From the NCBI GenBank assembly GCA_029216955.1, contig JANAVB010004000.1, positions 4,884,765 through 4,948,764 on the forward strand: a stretch of DNA of 64,000 nt. The letters run 5' to 3'. The position numbers were made by a program, and so were the translations under genes. The notes below the pieces were generated by a model. It was not told the DNA's origin. It saw only the letters and a program-made list of their open reading frames with translations, and did not search any database. Origin of the DNA: Iris pallida (Eukaryota > Streptophyta > Magnoliopsida > Asparagales > Iridaceae). This document shows positions 1 through 10,594 of the stretch, piece by piece. Numbering within the stretch: the first letter of the stretch is position 1; the number at the start of each line of letters is the position of its first letter.

Positions 1-1372
1 CCAGGGTTGGGGACGATGAGTCTCCTGTTGCAGCAGATTTTGTCTTCGAACGGGTGTGTTGGTATACTCCGGTAGAGGGCAATCGTTTAGCCGACAATTT
101 CTTAACTGTAGTGGCTGATATCTTTGGATTGGAGATGCTTGTCTTCTTCCCTCTCCCCTCGGCGGGGACCTTCTGAGCGGAATTGCAGAAGACAACAGGA
201 GGTGCCTCATCTTCTGAGTTCGGGTGCTGTAGTCTGTGGAAGACGGACAGACGATCTTCCATCACTGCTGCGTTGTTGCAGCAGCAGTTGACGATGATCT
301 GGGTGCAGTGACGTCTATGTGAGGATTCTTTGCATGCCGAGGCCCCTTCTCTTTCCTTGCGCTTGTGGAGGATCGCCTCACGCAGGTCAGAGGAACCACT
401 CTGTCCGTTCGCCGCCGGGGATTGGACTTGAGCAGTTCTGTACAACTTTCCATCCCAGGCCCGTGTGATAATCAGCGGGACGCCCTGATAGTCAGAGGTT
501 GGGGCAGCTGTCTGGGCTTGATGAGCCTGCGCTGCCCTAGACTTCTTCTTCCTAGCACTTGTGGGTGCATAATAGGAAGAGTCCAAGTTGGACATCACAG
601 AGTCTGGCTTATCATCCAGAGAGTCATCAGGGTTCGGACCGTACGAAAGACGGTCCAAAACTGATCGAGAGGAGCATGGGGCAGATACTATGCGGCTGGG
701 AGCGGGAACCGTGCAGGCTGTCTGCATGCGGTTGTCTCCTATCGTCGGACGAGTTCTTATGCGGCTAGGGGTCACGACCATGCAGGCTGGCCGCATGCGG
801 TTGGCATCTGTAGCCGCATGGGTTTTCTGCAAACGATTGACTTTACTGGCCGTATGAGTCTCATCCATGCTGTCGGGAACTATAGTCGCATAAGTTATGC
901 GGCTGACAGAAGTAGCCGCATGAGTTTTCTTCATGCGGTTGGCGGTTGTAGCCGCATGGGTTTTCTCCTTGCGGCTAATGCTCTTCTGCGGTTCGGTCCG
1001 CGTAGAGTCCCTCTTTGTCCCTGCAAGTCCAGCATCATAATGTTTTCTTCTGCCGGACTTGGGGACAGCAGAGTCGTCTACGATCTGAAGTAGGACCGCA
1101 GGAGAATCCTTCTCACCGTCTTGAGCAGCAGAGGGCATCCCGTCGAGGGCTTGAGAAGGAGCAAATAACTTCGGTCTCCATTCTTTGTGAGCCTTCGTGG
1201 TGCGGGTGCGCTTCTGGACCGGGCCAGCGGTGCCTTCAGAGAGCATCTCTTCGAACGCCTGTTGGTCGAAGCGGACGACCATCTTCTTTTGTGTGGAGCC
1301 AAGTTTGGCTGCATCTGATTGCGTTACCAACTCCTCAGCCGTGGAGAAGTTAGTCCCCAGCAGAGTCGCCAT
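1..1372 (-). CDS. Tat element A, first ORF (N-terminal gag extension), 3' end outside the window
   Basis: One uninterrupted frame of 457 codons runs from ATG at 1372-1370 to the window edge. The N-terminus MATLLGTNFS matches the equivalent ORFs of elements B (MATLLGTTFF) and C (LATLLGKSIS). All three continue with a TQ-D---IG-T-K segment and an F/N-Q--YEEM-like stretch. The first codons overlap the primer-binding site. Residues about 130-220 are low complexity, repeating THAAT-x-x-NRM-KK; this stretch is encoded by alternating ATGCGGC and GCCGCAT. Around residue 370 is a VNCCC segment followed by VFHRL and an acidic run; element B has INCCC, VFDHL and an acidic run. That shared segment leads into gag in B, so the ORF is probably the N-terminal part of the gag polyprotein. 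The function of this extension is unknown to me. The frame is open, so this is the best-preserved copy of the region in the window. Confidence 0.8.
   Translation of the reverse strand, partial: MATLLGTNFSTAEELVTQSDAAKLGSTQKKMVVRFDQQAFEEMLSEGTAGPVQKRTRTTKAHKEWRPKLFAPSQALDGMPSAAQDGEKDSPAVLLQIVDDSAVPKSGRRKHYDAGLAGTKRDSTRTEPQKSISRKEKTHAATTANRMKKTHAATSVSRITYATIVPDSMDETHTASKVNRLQKTHAATDANRMRPACMVVTPSRIRTRPTIGDNRMQTACTVPAPSRIVSAPCSSRSVLDRLSYGPNPDDSLDDKPDSVMSNLDSSYYAPTSARKKKSRAAQAHQAQTAAPTSDYQGVPLIITRAWDGKLYRTAQVQSPAANGQSGSSDLREAILHKRKEREGASACKESSHRRHCTQIIVNCCCNNAAVMEDRLSVFHRLQHPNSEDEAPPVVFCNSAQKVPAEGRGKKTSISNPKISATTVKKLSAKRLPSTGVYQHTRSKTKSAATGDSSSPTL
686..985. repeat. GCCGCAT/ATGCGGC motif cluster inside the first ORF of element A
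   Basis: At least ten close copies of GCCGCAT or its complement lie within 300 bases, for example near 690, 725, 759, 791, 812, 912, 934 and 950. They are spaced roughly 10-40 bases apart in both orientations and keep the reading frame open. The same word is concentrated in the LTR of this element (2101-2630). Confidence 0.85.
1354..1371 (-). other. Primer-binding site of Tat element A
   Basis: Read on the minus strand this is TGGCGACTCTGCTGGGGA, three bases inside the LTR end (…AAACA, then CGA). The same 18-mer occurs in element B and, with one change, in element C at the same place. It begins with TGG, as expected for pairing with a tRNA 3' CCA end. It is the PBS type I associate with Tat/Ogre elements; I did not assign the tRNA. 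It also encodes the second to seventh residues of the first ORF. Confidence 0.8.
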
Positions 1373-1798
1373 CGTGTTTGCCATTGATTGTAAAAGAACA
1401 GAACAATTATCGGAGGACTGAACTTAGACTCACAATACAAACTCGCTCGTACAAAGAAAGCCTAGGGACGAAAACCTAGGTACAGCAGACTAAGTACGAT
1501 TGTTTATTTTTGATTCTGGGGGGTGACGATAGAGGCTCGGGAAAGCGACGGCCGCTCTGCCTTACTCCTTGGACGATCAGTATGTAGCCTTGGCTCGGGG
1601 AAGATCTGCTTGACGTTGAAGAAACGATCTTCTTGCTCTCCTCGGATTGCTCTTCTGGCTTCTCACTCTCTGTGATTATCAAGAAGAAAGGGGGAGCTCT
1701 CTCTGTGTAGATCTCTCTCTTCTTATATTTTTTTATTCTTTGGTTGCCGACCTCTCCTCTCTCTCTCTCTCTTTTTTTCTCAAGGGAATGATGCTGGC

Positions 1799-1806
1799 TA
1801 TTTATA
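1799..1806 (-). promoter_or_regulatory. TATA box in the LTR of element A
   Basis: TATAAATA on the minus strand, in the same relative position as TATAAATA in the LTRs of B and C. It leaves about 400 bases of R/U5 before the PBS. Confidence 0.6.
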
Positions 1807-2100
1807 AGAGTGGGGGTGATCATTAGGGTTTGCTAATGATTATCTGTTTGAAATGTCGGCGCTCCTTCATTCTATCTGAACCCTTGATCCTGATTATAGT
1901 GAATCTCGGCCATTAATGCGGATAGCATCGTATCTCATGAGCAATTAATGCTAGCTGCTTTAAATCCTCGTGATTGATTATGCCAATGTCTGATTGCTCG
2001 CCACGTGTCCCATGACGATGATGCCAAATATATTTGTTGAGATTCGGTTAAATCTCTTATTGATCCCATGCCACGTGTCTTAATTGTGAGTCCTGTCAGA

Positions 2101-2630
2101 GCCGCATAGGATTGACGATCCTCGAACCGCAGAGAGATACTCTTTGTAAGCCGCATAGGACGATGTTTCATTCAGCCGCATATGTGTAATCTTTGTGAGC
2201 CGCATGAGCTGGCGTTGTATTGGGCCGCAGGGAATGTGTTCCCAGGGAGCCGCATGAGCTAGCGTTGTATCGAACCGCATGGAACGGGTTCTCAGGGAGC
2301 CACATATGACTGATTGCCACGTGGCAATCTGGGACTTCTGACGGATTTGGTCAGAGATTTTCTTCTTTTCCCGAGGAGTCAGTCATTATGGCAAGGCCAT
2401 TATGAAACTTTATGTTAGGGCCGCCACAGTGAATCGTGCTGGAACAATAAATGAGGCCACTCCTCAAACGACCAGCTGTAGGAAAAGATCACACATGGCG
2501 TCCATCGAGCCGCATATGCCTTGCTGAACCGCATACGCTCCCGAGCCGCATGCGATTGAGAGTCTTCTTTGAACCGCATAGGGCCGCTCCTGGGTGGGCC
2601 GCATAAGCTTCTTACTCAGAGCCGTATGGA
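2101..2630. repeat. GCCGCAT motif cluster in the LTR of element A
   Basis: More than a dozen copies of GCCGCAT, ACCGCAT or one-base variants stand on the plus strand at about 2101, 2150, 2175, 2199, 2224, 2249, 2275, 2299, 2509, 2528, 2535, 2573, 2598 and 2621. They often sit in longer shared phrases such as GAGCCGCATGAGCT(G/A)GCGTTGTAT (2198 and 2248). Confidence 0.85.
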
Positions 2631-2661
2631 TCATTATTCTAATATTTTCTATGCTTCTACA

Positions 2662-3300
2662 AAGTTGACTGTTGGTTGTAGATCTCTTTGTTTAAAGAAG
2701 TTGTGGCTTTTTAGAAGAACCACTACTATGTTTCGAGATGTACTTGATTGTTTGGCATGAGGAGTTTGAACCTGAACAATATCTTGGAGGTCTTCGAGGT
2801 CTAATCTACCGGTTTTGGATCGATTGCCAACCAGAAAAGCCACAGGTTATGCTTTTCCCTGCTCAATAATGGCTTCATTAGCCATATTAGAGTTTGAGGG
2901 TTGCGCGCCTTATTATGCTGGAAGAGCCACATGTAGTGTTGTGAGCTTCGCACAGGAGCTGCATTCTTGCTCGGGCCAATAGTTGCTTTATTGGCCATAT
3001 TGGAGTTCCACCATGTCTGACTAGAAAGTGATACACTCTGACGCTGTTGCGCTCTTGGGGACTGCGTGCTCCTGAAGACTGTGAACTTGTAGGCTATGCT
3101 TTAGGTTTTAGTCTATATTTAACTATGAAGTCTGTAATAGATTTTTTGTAAACATGATTTTAATAAAGAACTTTCCTTTCTGCACTATCTTTTTATAGCA
3201 TGAGTTATAAAGTGTGCAACAACATATGTGTCTCATGCACTTATGTGAAATATATGAAGCAATTGTTGTCATCTGCGCTTTCGTTAGTGTTGCACTTATT
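2662..3300. other. Non-coding stretch, probably outer U3 of element A's LTR, with one imperfect repeat
   Basis: No gene is visible. A degenerate repeat about 112 bases apart has AAT-ATGGCTTCATTAGCC-type sequence at 2867-2900 and a relative at 2979-3013, both ending in CCATATT(A/G)GAGTT. Degenerate forms of the family word (GCCACATG near 2923) are present. This agrees weakly with the stretch belonging to the LTR. Confidence 0.4.
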
Positions 3301-3314
3301 TTCATGCTTCTACA

Positions 3315-3600
3315 ATAATGTGCCTCCGTCAGAATTTCTTTTCTGAGTTCGATAGTTTCAGGAATAAAGAGCCTTTCTTTTAGTCGCAACGTCCCGTCTC
3401 CGTCTTCCACAAAGTCAGTCGCTCTTCCTATTAAAATCAGCTCGTGCATCTTCTTCAGGATTGAATCGTCCTTCTGTGCTGTTTTTACTTTGCTAAGCAG
3501 GCTCGACCCAAGCTTCAACTGAGCCAGGTGCAGATATCAATACTCAATTTCGAGTTTGATATCCATCACTTCAAGTTCTCGTCGTATCTCATTATTTAGA
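3315..3600 (-). pseudogene. Host chromovirus H: start of integrase (zinc-finger region), broken
   Basis: The minus-strand frame reads EIRRELEV, then a stop, then HLAQLKLGSSLL, a DDSILKKM segment, DGTLRLKERLFIP and EILTEAHY. This is the usual linker between RNase H and the HHCC zinc finger of Ty3 integrases. Similarity stops at EAHY, where sequence starting TGTAGAAGC follows; I read that as the edge of Tat element A. On the other side the frame continues without a shift into the RNase H at 19726, once the TTAGA duplication of element T is discounted. The integrase core would lie beyond the left edge of the window. Confidence 0.75.
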
Positions 3601-6600
3601 TGTAAAGCCCCTGAATGTTTCCTAAATTTTTTTTGCTATGATTATATTTATAATTTCTTATTTAGGAATATTTTGGTAAATACCTAGAATAACTAAGTAT
3701 AGGGTTAGAGGTGACTTTTATTGAGCGTAGCAAATATTTTTATTTTTATTATTATTGTTATTATTATTTTTGAACTAGGAAATTCTTTTACAAAAATATT
3801 TTGCCATTGTAAATCTTTATTTTTCTATTTTAGGAATTTTTATTCTATAATAAAATTTTAAAAGATTAATATTACTGTCAAATATATTCTTCATGATTTA
3901 TCAAGGGAGAAATTTATACAAGTTTATATACAATATTTGATAGTAGCATTAAATTCTATCTTCGAATGTTAGAATTTTTGAATTGTTATTTGTACTTTTT
4001 AAACTAATAATCAGTATATATAGAAAAAAAAAACCCAAAAAACTCGTGATATCATGAATATATCGCGAGTCAAATTCCTTTTTATCCCTTGCACAGGGAA
4101 ACACACCAACCCGTAAGAAGTATAATTTGATTTTAGATCGGATTTAACCAAACAAATTCAAATCAAATATTGTGTAAATTTACCATAGATTCCCTTCACG
4201 ATCTCCAGATTCGTTTTTAAGTTATTGTCGAATTTGATAGGAATTGGGAGATTGAAATAGAATTAACTATCCTCTATACTCGATAAACCTATCGGGAACT
4301 TCTCCTTCCCCTTCATCGTGGCATCCCCTTGGAAGCAAATTTCCTCGACCAGAGCTGTTCGCCTATACCCTGTCGTCTGCCTGACGCTTACGGGCTGTCA
4401 CCGGAGCGCCGTCGACGACTAGTGCGTACAGCAGCCGCTGGAATGGCAGCATAGCAGCAACAGGAATAACTTGGATTTTTCCGACTTCGTAGGTATGATA
4501 CTTCTTATTCTTGCGATGAAAGTTGAAATCGGTTTGCTCGTTAGGATCACAACATAACTAGCTTCGAACACCATAAACTAATTTGGATCATAGTCAAGAA
4601 ATTACCCTGAATAATTCGACTCAAAAGTCGATAAAAATTGCTTTCATTTTCGTGATAGAAGCACTTCATGACCTCGATTTGGAATGTCAATTGTGTCCAA
4701 CCCCATGATAAATTTAGAAAAGTACCTAAACAGGTTTGTAGACGACATGTTGGACATCAAAACCCTGTTTTCACTTTTAGTTTTTGTTTATTAGGTAATA
4801 AGAGAAATCAGTTTAAAAATCAACAAAAATCTGTTTTAAAAAACCACAAAAATCACCGATACGGCGTGCTCCCAGACAAACTGAACGACGTGGTCGTAAT
4901 CCACAAGATATGAAAGGCACGTATGGATGTTGTCGAAGTGTGGGAACTGACGGAACTCGATTTTGTTGCACGTGTGCGGCGAAATCAATACGTATATGTC
5001 AAGATACCCCTGTATCGACCTTTTATAAACTTGGCCATAACTTCGTATATGTTCATCGTATCGAGAGGCAACTTGTGCCAATAGGACCGTATCGTAATTC
5101 TGGTCCTGTTTGCAAAGTTTGGTCCGATTCTGAGAAGGTTGATCGGAACGCCATTTTGGCTGGCCCGCGACCCGATCCAACGGGCAAAATTGTACACGGC
5201 TCATCGGAATCCAAAATTGGACATACCGTTGGGTTCATCTCCTTAAACCGGATCCGTAGACATATAGTTTGATGATTTTAGTGGACCGTAGACATTGGCG
5301 CACGTTTCGGTGCAAAATAGGTCCAACGGCGGACATCGTTTTGACCCAAAATTATGATTTTGCCCCTGTTTCAGAATTGGACTTTTGGACAGGCATTTCC
5401 TAGACATATTATTTATACCAAACGCATTCGTGATGTTTGTCTCTACATACGAAGGTCCTTGTGGATTTTGACTTTCGTATTGATGATTCTGATTGTTGAA
5501 TTTTGCTGCTTCTCGCACCACCCTCAGGCAAAATACCTTGCCTTATTTACTGTTTACAATAATATGCATCTTTATTTAATTATTTGCTGCATAATTATTG
5601 TCTATTTCTATCAGTTGGATCCATGACTTGCTTTTCATAGTTTCTTTGTTTACTTTCAGTTATTTTTCTTTCTTTGTCTTTTAAAATGCATGTGAACCTG
5701 GCCATAGCGGACTACCTTCTGTTAGCAACCTTGGGAGGGAGAAGACAGTTAAATGTATGGGCTACCCAATTCTAAAGGTCGTAGTAACTACGTACTACGG
5801 TAGTCTTGTCGCGACGGTCAGTAGCCTCGAGCTATATGGACTGATGGATCACGTAGGCCGCTAGCCTCGAGTTATGCCGGCTGATAGTATTGGTACTTGA
5901 CCTGTGCGTGTCATGAGTTGTTACCTTGTCCTGAGGGAGTCAGCCTTTACCTGCCCATACATTGTGATGTCTTCTAAATTGCCTACTAGAAAGGTTAGGA
6001 TACCTTAGTGAATTTCATGTCCCAGTCATGGTATGGGGAAATGCCACATCCTAGAATAGTGTGTTACCCCTTGTCCTTGTTTGGTTGTAGGGGTAGCCCA
6101 CTGTTTCGATGATGGGATATTGATCCGTGTTATGGTTTGGACAATTTACTTTTATCTTTACTTTATGGTGCATTTATATCCAGTTCATATGGCATGTTCT
6201 TTATGTATCTTCTTACGTCCCTCTGAGGACGTGGTGATCTCTCCAGGTATAGGCAATTTTCCGCAGGAGTATGGATCGACACTAGATCTTTCATACCTTG
6301 ATGACGAGGCATCTCCCGCAGATATCTAGATTTATGTTATTCTTTGAGACTCATAGTGGACATCTACTTTATTTGAGATTATTTTCATAGTTGTTTGTTG
6401 TGGGCATGTCCACCCGACTATCTTTTGACTCACTCATTTATTCTATTTTGACTTCTTATATCTTCTGTGTGTGTTGTGGATGATATATAGCTTTATGATT
6501 TACTAGCCTATAATTTATATTATTACAGCTTATGTATATATACGAAGATTCCATATATTTGAGTATTCTTCGTATATATGCAGCTGGCATGTCTACGTAC

Positions 6601-6634
6601 TTGGTCCTAAGTATTTTGGGACTGGGACATTACA
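3601..6634 (+). mobile_element. 5' LTR of element T (3034 bp)
   Basis: Begins TGTAAAGCCCC and ends GGGACATTACA. The same sequence recurs in two parts at 10094-10594 and 17145-19725. Short open frames inside it (for example 6081-6329 and its partner at 19184-19420) occur in both LTRs and show no known domain. No host gene is visible. Confidence 0.9.
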
Positions 6635-7369
6635 GGTTTTTGTGGTGGCCCATGCAGGTCAAAAATTATTGTTAGGTTACATGACTGTACCCAAAAAGCC
6701 TGCATATAGGAATAGAAATAGTATCTCATCCATGATTATTACCTCCTTTGACTTCCAACCTTTTTGAATCCTCTTTGATTACCTGAATTGCCTCATATGT
6801 AACCCTTCTCAACATCATCCTATTTTCGTGCTTGATAGAGGTTAAAGAGATGACTCACACTAGGTAGACATGTTCTATTGTTCCATCATTACTAGTTTAA
6901 CACTTGTAAGTTGGATAGAATGCTTCACAACTTAACACTTCCTTAACCGTAATTATGGCTTCAGACCAGAAGGCAGTAGGACGACTGTATAGGCACGAAC
7001 CCCGAGCAAAACTTTGATTCTTAAGAAACTTAAATTTTTATATCTACATTCCTCACTATCTCGTGTACTTATGTTCTACCATCTTGACCAGTGCTGCTAT
7101 CATAGCATAGATTTGCAAGCTTATTCATTTTTGAGCTTGTTCATGACATATATGTTATTGGAGGTACCCCACTAACATATTGTCTATCAGAATCGGTGCA
7201 TGATGGTCTGATCAACCTAGTGTACTTGGTTCGCTCTTTATAATTTTTTTATAGAATGAGATATAATTAACTTGCTCCCCAAGATCTCATCCCCAACTAC
7301 ATTGACAATTCTCTTTCAACTGCTTGACCTGTAACTTGTTCGAATCTATTCTAACATTATTCTATTTTC
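6635..7369 (+). other. 5' leader of element T with a decayed primer-binding site
   Basis: The sequence just inside the LTR reads TTGTGGTGGCCCATGCAGGTC. It resembles a mutated initiator-tRNA-Met site (normally TGGTATCAGAGC) followed by a common GCAGGTC context. No coding sequence is seen up to the gag start region. Confidence 0.45.
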
Positions 7370-8679
7370 GTGCCAGTAAGGATGAACCTTCAAAGTGGAC
7401 ACATTCCTACCTCGGCGATCACATCTGGTGATGCAGCCACTCAAGAGGGAGAGTTCCTACCAATGACCCCGGTGACCCTGTATCAGCTAGGACAGTCGCA
7501 GGCCACCATGACCCCGTCGATGGTACAACAGGGAACTCAAGTGCTACCAGTCATCCAGACTGGGCAGACTACCGTGGTACCAACCGAAGAGAATGTAACA
7601 CCACCTCCACCACCATTCACTCAGTAGTATCTACCTCAGTGCGGACCACAAATGCCTCCACCACCAGAGGATGGGGTTTACATAGTTCATATATGCCATA
7701 ATACATACTCAGTAGCAACGGGCTGAACTGATGAGGTAAAGCATGATAGAAGCACTGACTAGGCCTCCACCTCCGACACTGGTACCAGCTCTACATCCAT
7801 ATGAGGGAGTATCAAGGACTTTATGGATATGAACCCCAAGCCCTTCAGAGGCACCAAGGAACCACTAGAGGTCACCGCGTGGCTTATCAGCACAGAGAAG
7901 CTACTAAGGGCGTCCCAGTTGCCAATAAATGATTGGATGACAGCAGTAGACTTGCTCTTAGAAGACAATGCCCATCATTGGTGGGAAGCCGAAGAAAGAC
8001 GCTTGGTAGCCAATCAGACTTGGGAATTGTTCTACAAACTCTTCAATGAGAGGTTCTTTTCTATCCATGTACGCGATGTCCTCTATGATCAGTTCCTTCA
8101 CCTCAAGCAAGAAAACATGACCGTAGATGAGTACGATGCAGAATTCAGTCGACTGAGCAGATTCGGTGAGACATTGATTCCTACTGAGCAAGAAAGGGCC
8201 AAGAGATTTCACCAAGGATTGACACCAGAGCTCAAGAAGCATACTACAGTTAAGTCTAGAGTTTCTCATGCTGCAGTGTTAGAAGAAGCTAGAAGCCAGG
8301 AACTTCATGACAAGGAAGTACAACAGGCTCAGAGATGCTATATTCCAGCAACTGGGCCGAGTAACCTTATCCATGGTGGACCAATCAGACATTCTATGAC
8401 ACAACAACCACCAAGGGCAGCACCTATCCAATTGATGAGCTCCTTACATGTCGCTTCTTTCATAGGAAAGGTCATGTCATGAAGGATTGTCGTCGCAGAT
8501 TAGGACAATGCATGATTTGTGGCTCCAATCATCACAAAGCCCGAGACTGTACAAAACAACTAAAGGCAGCACAACAGAGGATACAAGGACCCGTAGCACA
8601 TGGACCAGTAGTAGAGCCAAATCAACAACCATATGGAAGTTATCCTAGAGGATCGTACCTAGCTGACCAATCGGCATAA
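7370..8679 (+). pseudogene. Element T gag (capsid and zinc knuckles), broken
   Basis: An N-terminal stretch rich in Gln, Thr and Pro (7370-7627) ends at a TAG. After a gap the capsid begins at 7823 (MDMNPKPFRGTKEP). It shows the usual Ty3 gag features: AVDLLLEDNAHHWWE, the LYDQFLHLKQ-MTVDEYDAEF motif, RFGETLIPTE and FHQGLTPELK. A frame change near 8440 separates this from the zinc-finger part (8440-8679). The second knuckle there, CMICGSNHHKARDC, is intact (CX2CX4HX4C). The first knuckle has lost its second cysteine. Gag packages element RNA in cytoplasmic particles; this copy cannot make full-length protein. Confidence 0.8.
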
Positions 8680-10093
8680 GTTAGTCAGACTGGACATGAG
8701 ACAAATGTACAAAGGCATGGACAAACATTTAGCATGGCTGTGATAGGCACCCATCCTGAAATTGGAGATTTGGCAGGTATTATTTCAGTTGCAAACATTT
8801 ATTTGTTTTAGACATGGTTTAGCGTTACACATCCATTAGCTTGGTCAACATGCATAGCATAATACTTGTCTTAGTATGAATTACTAGCTACCAGCGACAA
8901 TGCATATGCAGTATCTTCGACACCATTATAAATCTATTGACTATAGTCTAGCAATCTTATTACAGAGATTTATGACTTAGTAGTTAGAGATCCTTGTATG
9001 ATGTACCTTATAATTTGTTACCCCATCAGTAATTGTCTTATGCTATAGAAGAGTGAATTATCAAACACCCTCGGTACGTGTGCATCCTGGCATAGCTCAC
9101 CAACGAGGAAGCATAAAGATGACATGGGTAATCGTTTCACTATTGTCCAAAACTTGAAGAACAATCCTTGACTTGACACGGTTCCTCCAACCGAGCAAAT
9201 AACCCAGTAGTTCACAACGTCCACTTCTATCCGCAACACTATGGATACTCCTACCGTTACTTTGAAATTTGGAGCACAACATTAGTCCTTTTGTTCCAAC
9301 CCAGTATATGGTGGTGATCTACTCGAAGCCCACTACGCACATGCCACTAGCGTGCCACTCAAGGCCCCATGTGCTACTTATACACAAAAGTCACAGAAGG
9401 CATATTTTTGGGCTTAAGGAACCTAGTAACCATCCGACTGACAATTAGCTCAACCACATAAGTTGAAACTTATCCTTGGCCAACCTCATTTAGTAGGAAT
9501 GGTTTAGACTGATTTTAGGGACCTTGTCCAGCCCATATAGTTTAAAATCAAAGACATAAATTAATCTTAATCGGTTCCAACAGAACTAATAGAGCATTGG
9601 TTTAAAATGTTTAACCCTATTCGTATCACTTGATAACTCTAACGTGATTTTAATATTAGGAGCATAATACTAGCCATTTTATTTCTGACCAGTTTTACCC
9701 CCATGAAATAGTCAAGCCACTCTATACACATGACATACATGTCCCACACAAACGCACATCTTGTGCTTCCTTTCGATTACACTATAGGTATGACCCATTT
9801 TTCCTTAGAACAAACCAAGGAGCCTAATTTCATTCCATATTAACCAACAATTTCGACCCGTTCCCTCAAACGACTATATACCCATGATCCATGCAAGGCT
9901 AAGACTACTCTATCTTGTAGAATATAGGGTCAGTTTGGATTCCATCTATAACCACCTCTTCTGTCTTTTCAGAAACCGATTTATGATTTGAAAGGACTTA
10001 GCCTCCCTTCGTATTCAACCACATTATATTATTATTTATATTATTAAGTTTTATTTTAATTTCGAGGACGAAATTCTTATAAGTTGGGTAGGA
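8680..10093 (+). other. Non-coding remainder of element T interior
   Basis: No RT, RNase H or integrase motif is visible on either strand. The sequence jumps from the gag zinc-finger region to sequence ending in the TTTCGAGGACGAAATTC phrase (10060-10077) and the purine-rich GTTGGGTAGGA directly before the 3' LTR. Either pol was deleted or this is a non-autonomous family. Confidence 0.6.
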
Positions 10094-10227
10094 AGTAAAG
10101 CCCCTGAATTTTTCCTAATTTTTTTTTACTATGATTATATTTATTATTTCTTATTTAGGAATATTTTGGTAAATACCTAGAATAATTAAGTATAGGGTTG
10201 GAGGTGACTTTTATTGAGCGTAGCAAA

Positions 10228-10291
<64 letters not shown>

Positions 10292-10594
10292 GTTATTATT
10301 ATTATTATTTTTGAACTAGGAAATTCTTTTACAAAAATATTTTGCCATTGTAAATCTTTATTTTTCTATTTTAGGAATTTTTTACTTTATAATAAAATTT
10401 TAAAAGATTAATATTACTGTCAAATATATTCTTCATGATTTACCAAGGGAGAAATTTATACAAGTATATATACAATATGTGATAGTAGCTTTAAATTCTA
10501 TTTTCGACTGTTAGAATTTTTGAAATGTTATTTGGACTTTTTAAACTAATAGTCAGTATATATAGAAAAAAAACCAAAAACTCGTGATATAATG
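10094..10594 (+). mobile_element. 3' LTR of element T, left part
   Basis: Matches 3601-4060 of the 5' LTR. It begins AG instead of TG, so the terminal dinucleotide is mutated. It contains an expanded (ATT)n array. It stops at 10594, where element N begins, and resumes at 17145. Confidence 0.9.
10227..10311. repeat. (ATT)n microsatellite
   Basis: A nearly pure ATT trinucleotide run in the 3' LTR of T. The 5' LTR has only a short interrupted version at about 3735-3770, so the array expanded after insertion. Confidence 0.95.

Larger units (their letters stand above)
1375..3314 (-). mobile_element. 5' LTR of Tat element A (1375-2661 secure, outer edge probably 3314)
   Basis: The LTR begins TGTTTGCC at 1375, three bases from the PBS. 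It holds a TATA box and the family motif cluster. Two outer ends are possible, because the terminal word TGTAGAAGCAT (minus strand) occurs twice, ending at 2661 and at 3314. Tat LTRs B and C begin TGTAGG. The integrase frame of host element H loses family similarity exactly at 3314 (…EAHY, then LTR-like sequence). I therefore prefer 3314 as the junction, giving an LTR of about 1.94 kb with ATAAT at 3315-3319 as candidate TSD. The other LTR lies left of the window, so this cannot be confirmed here. A CT-rich run lies at 1750-1780. Confidence 0.7.

Noticed and set aside
3123..3314. Continuation of the integrase-like frame beyond EAHY
   Set aside because: The residues after EAHY show no HHCC spacing or core motif; the open frame runs on by chance into LTR-like sequence.
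6081..6329. 82-codon ORF present in both LTRs of element T (partner at 19184-19420)
   Set aside because: Its presence in both LTRs only reflects LTR identity at insertion; the copies differ by an in-frame deletion, and no domain or promoter context supports a gene.
10214..10411. Open frame encoding a poly-isoleucine protein
   Set aside because: It is only the translation of the (ATT)n microsatellite in an LTR.
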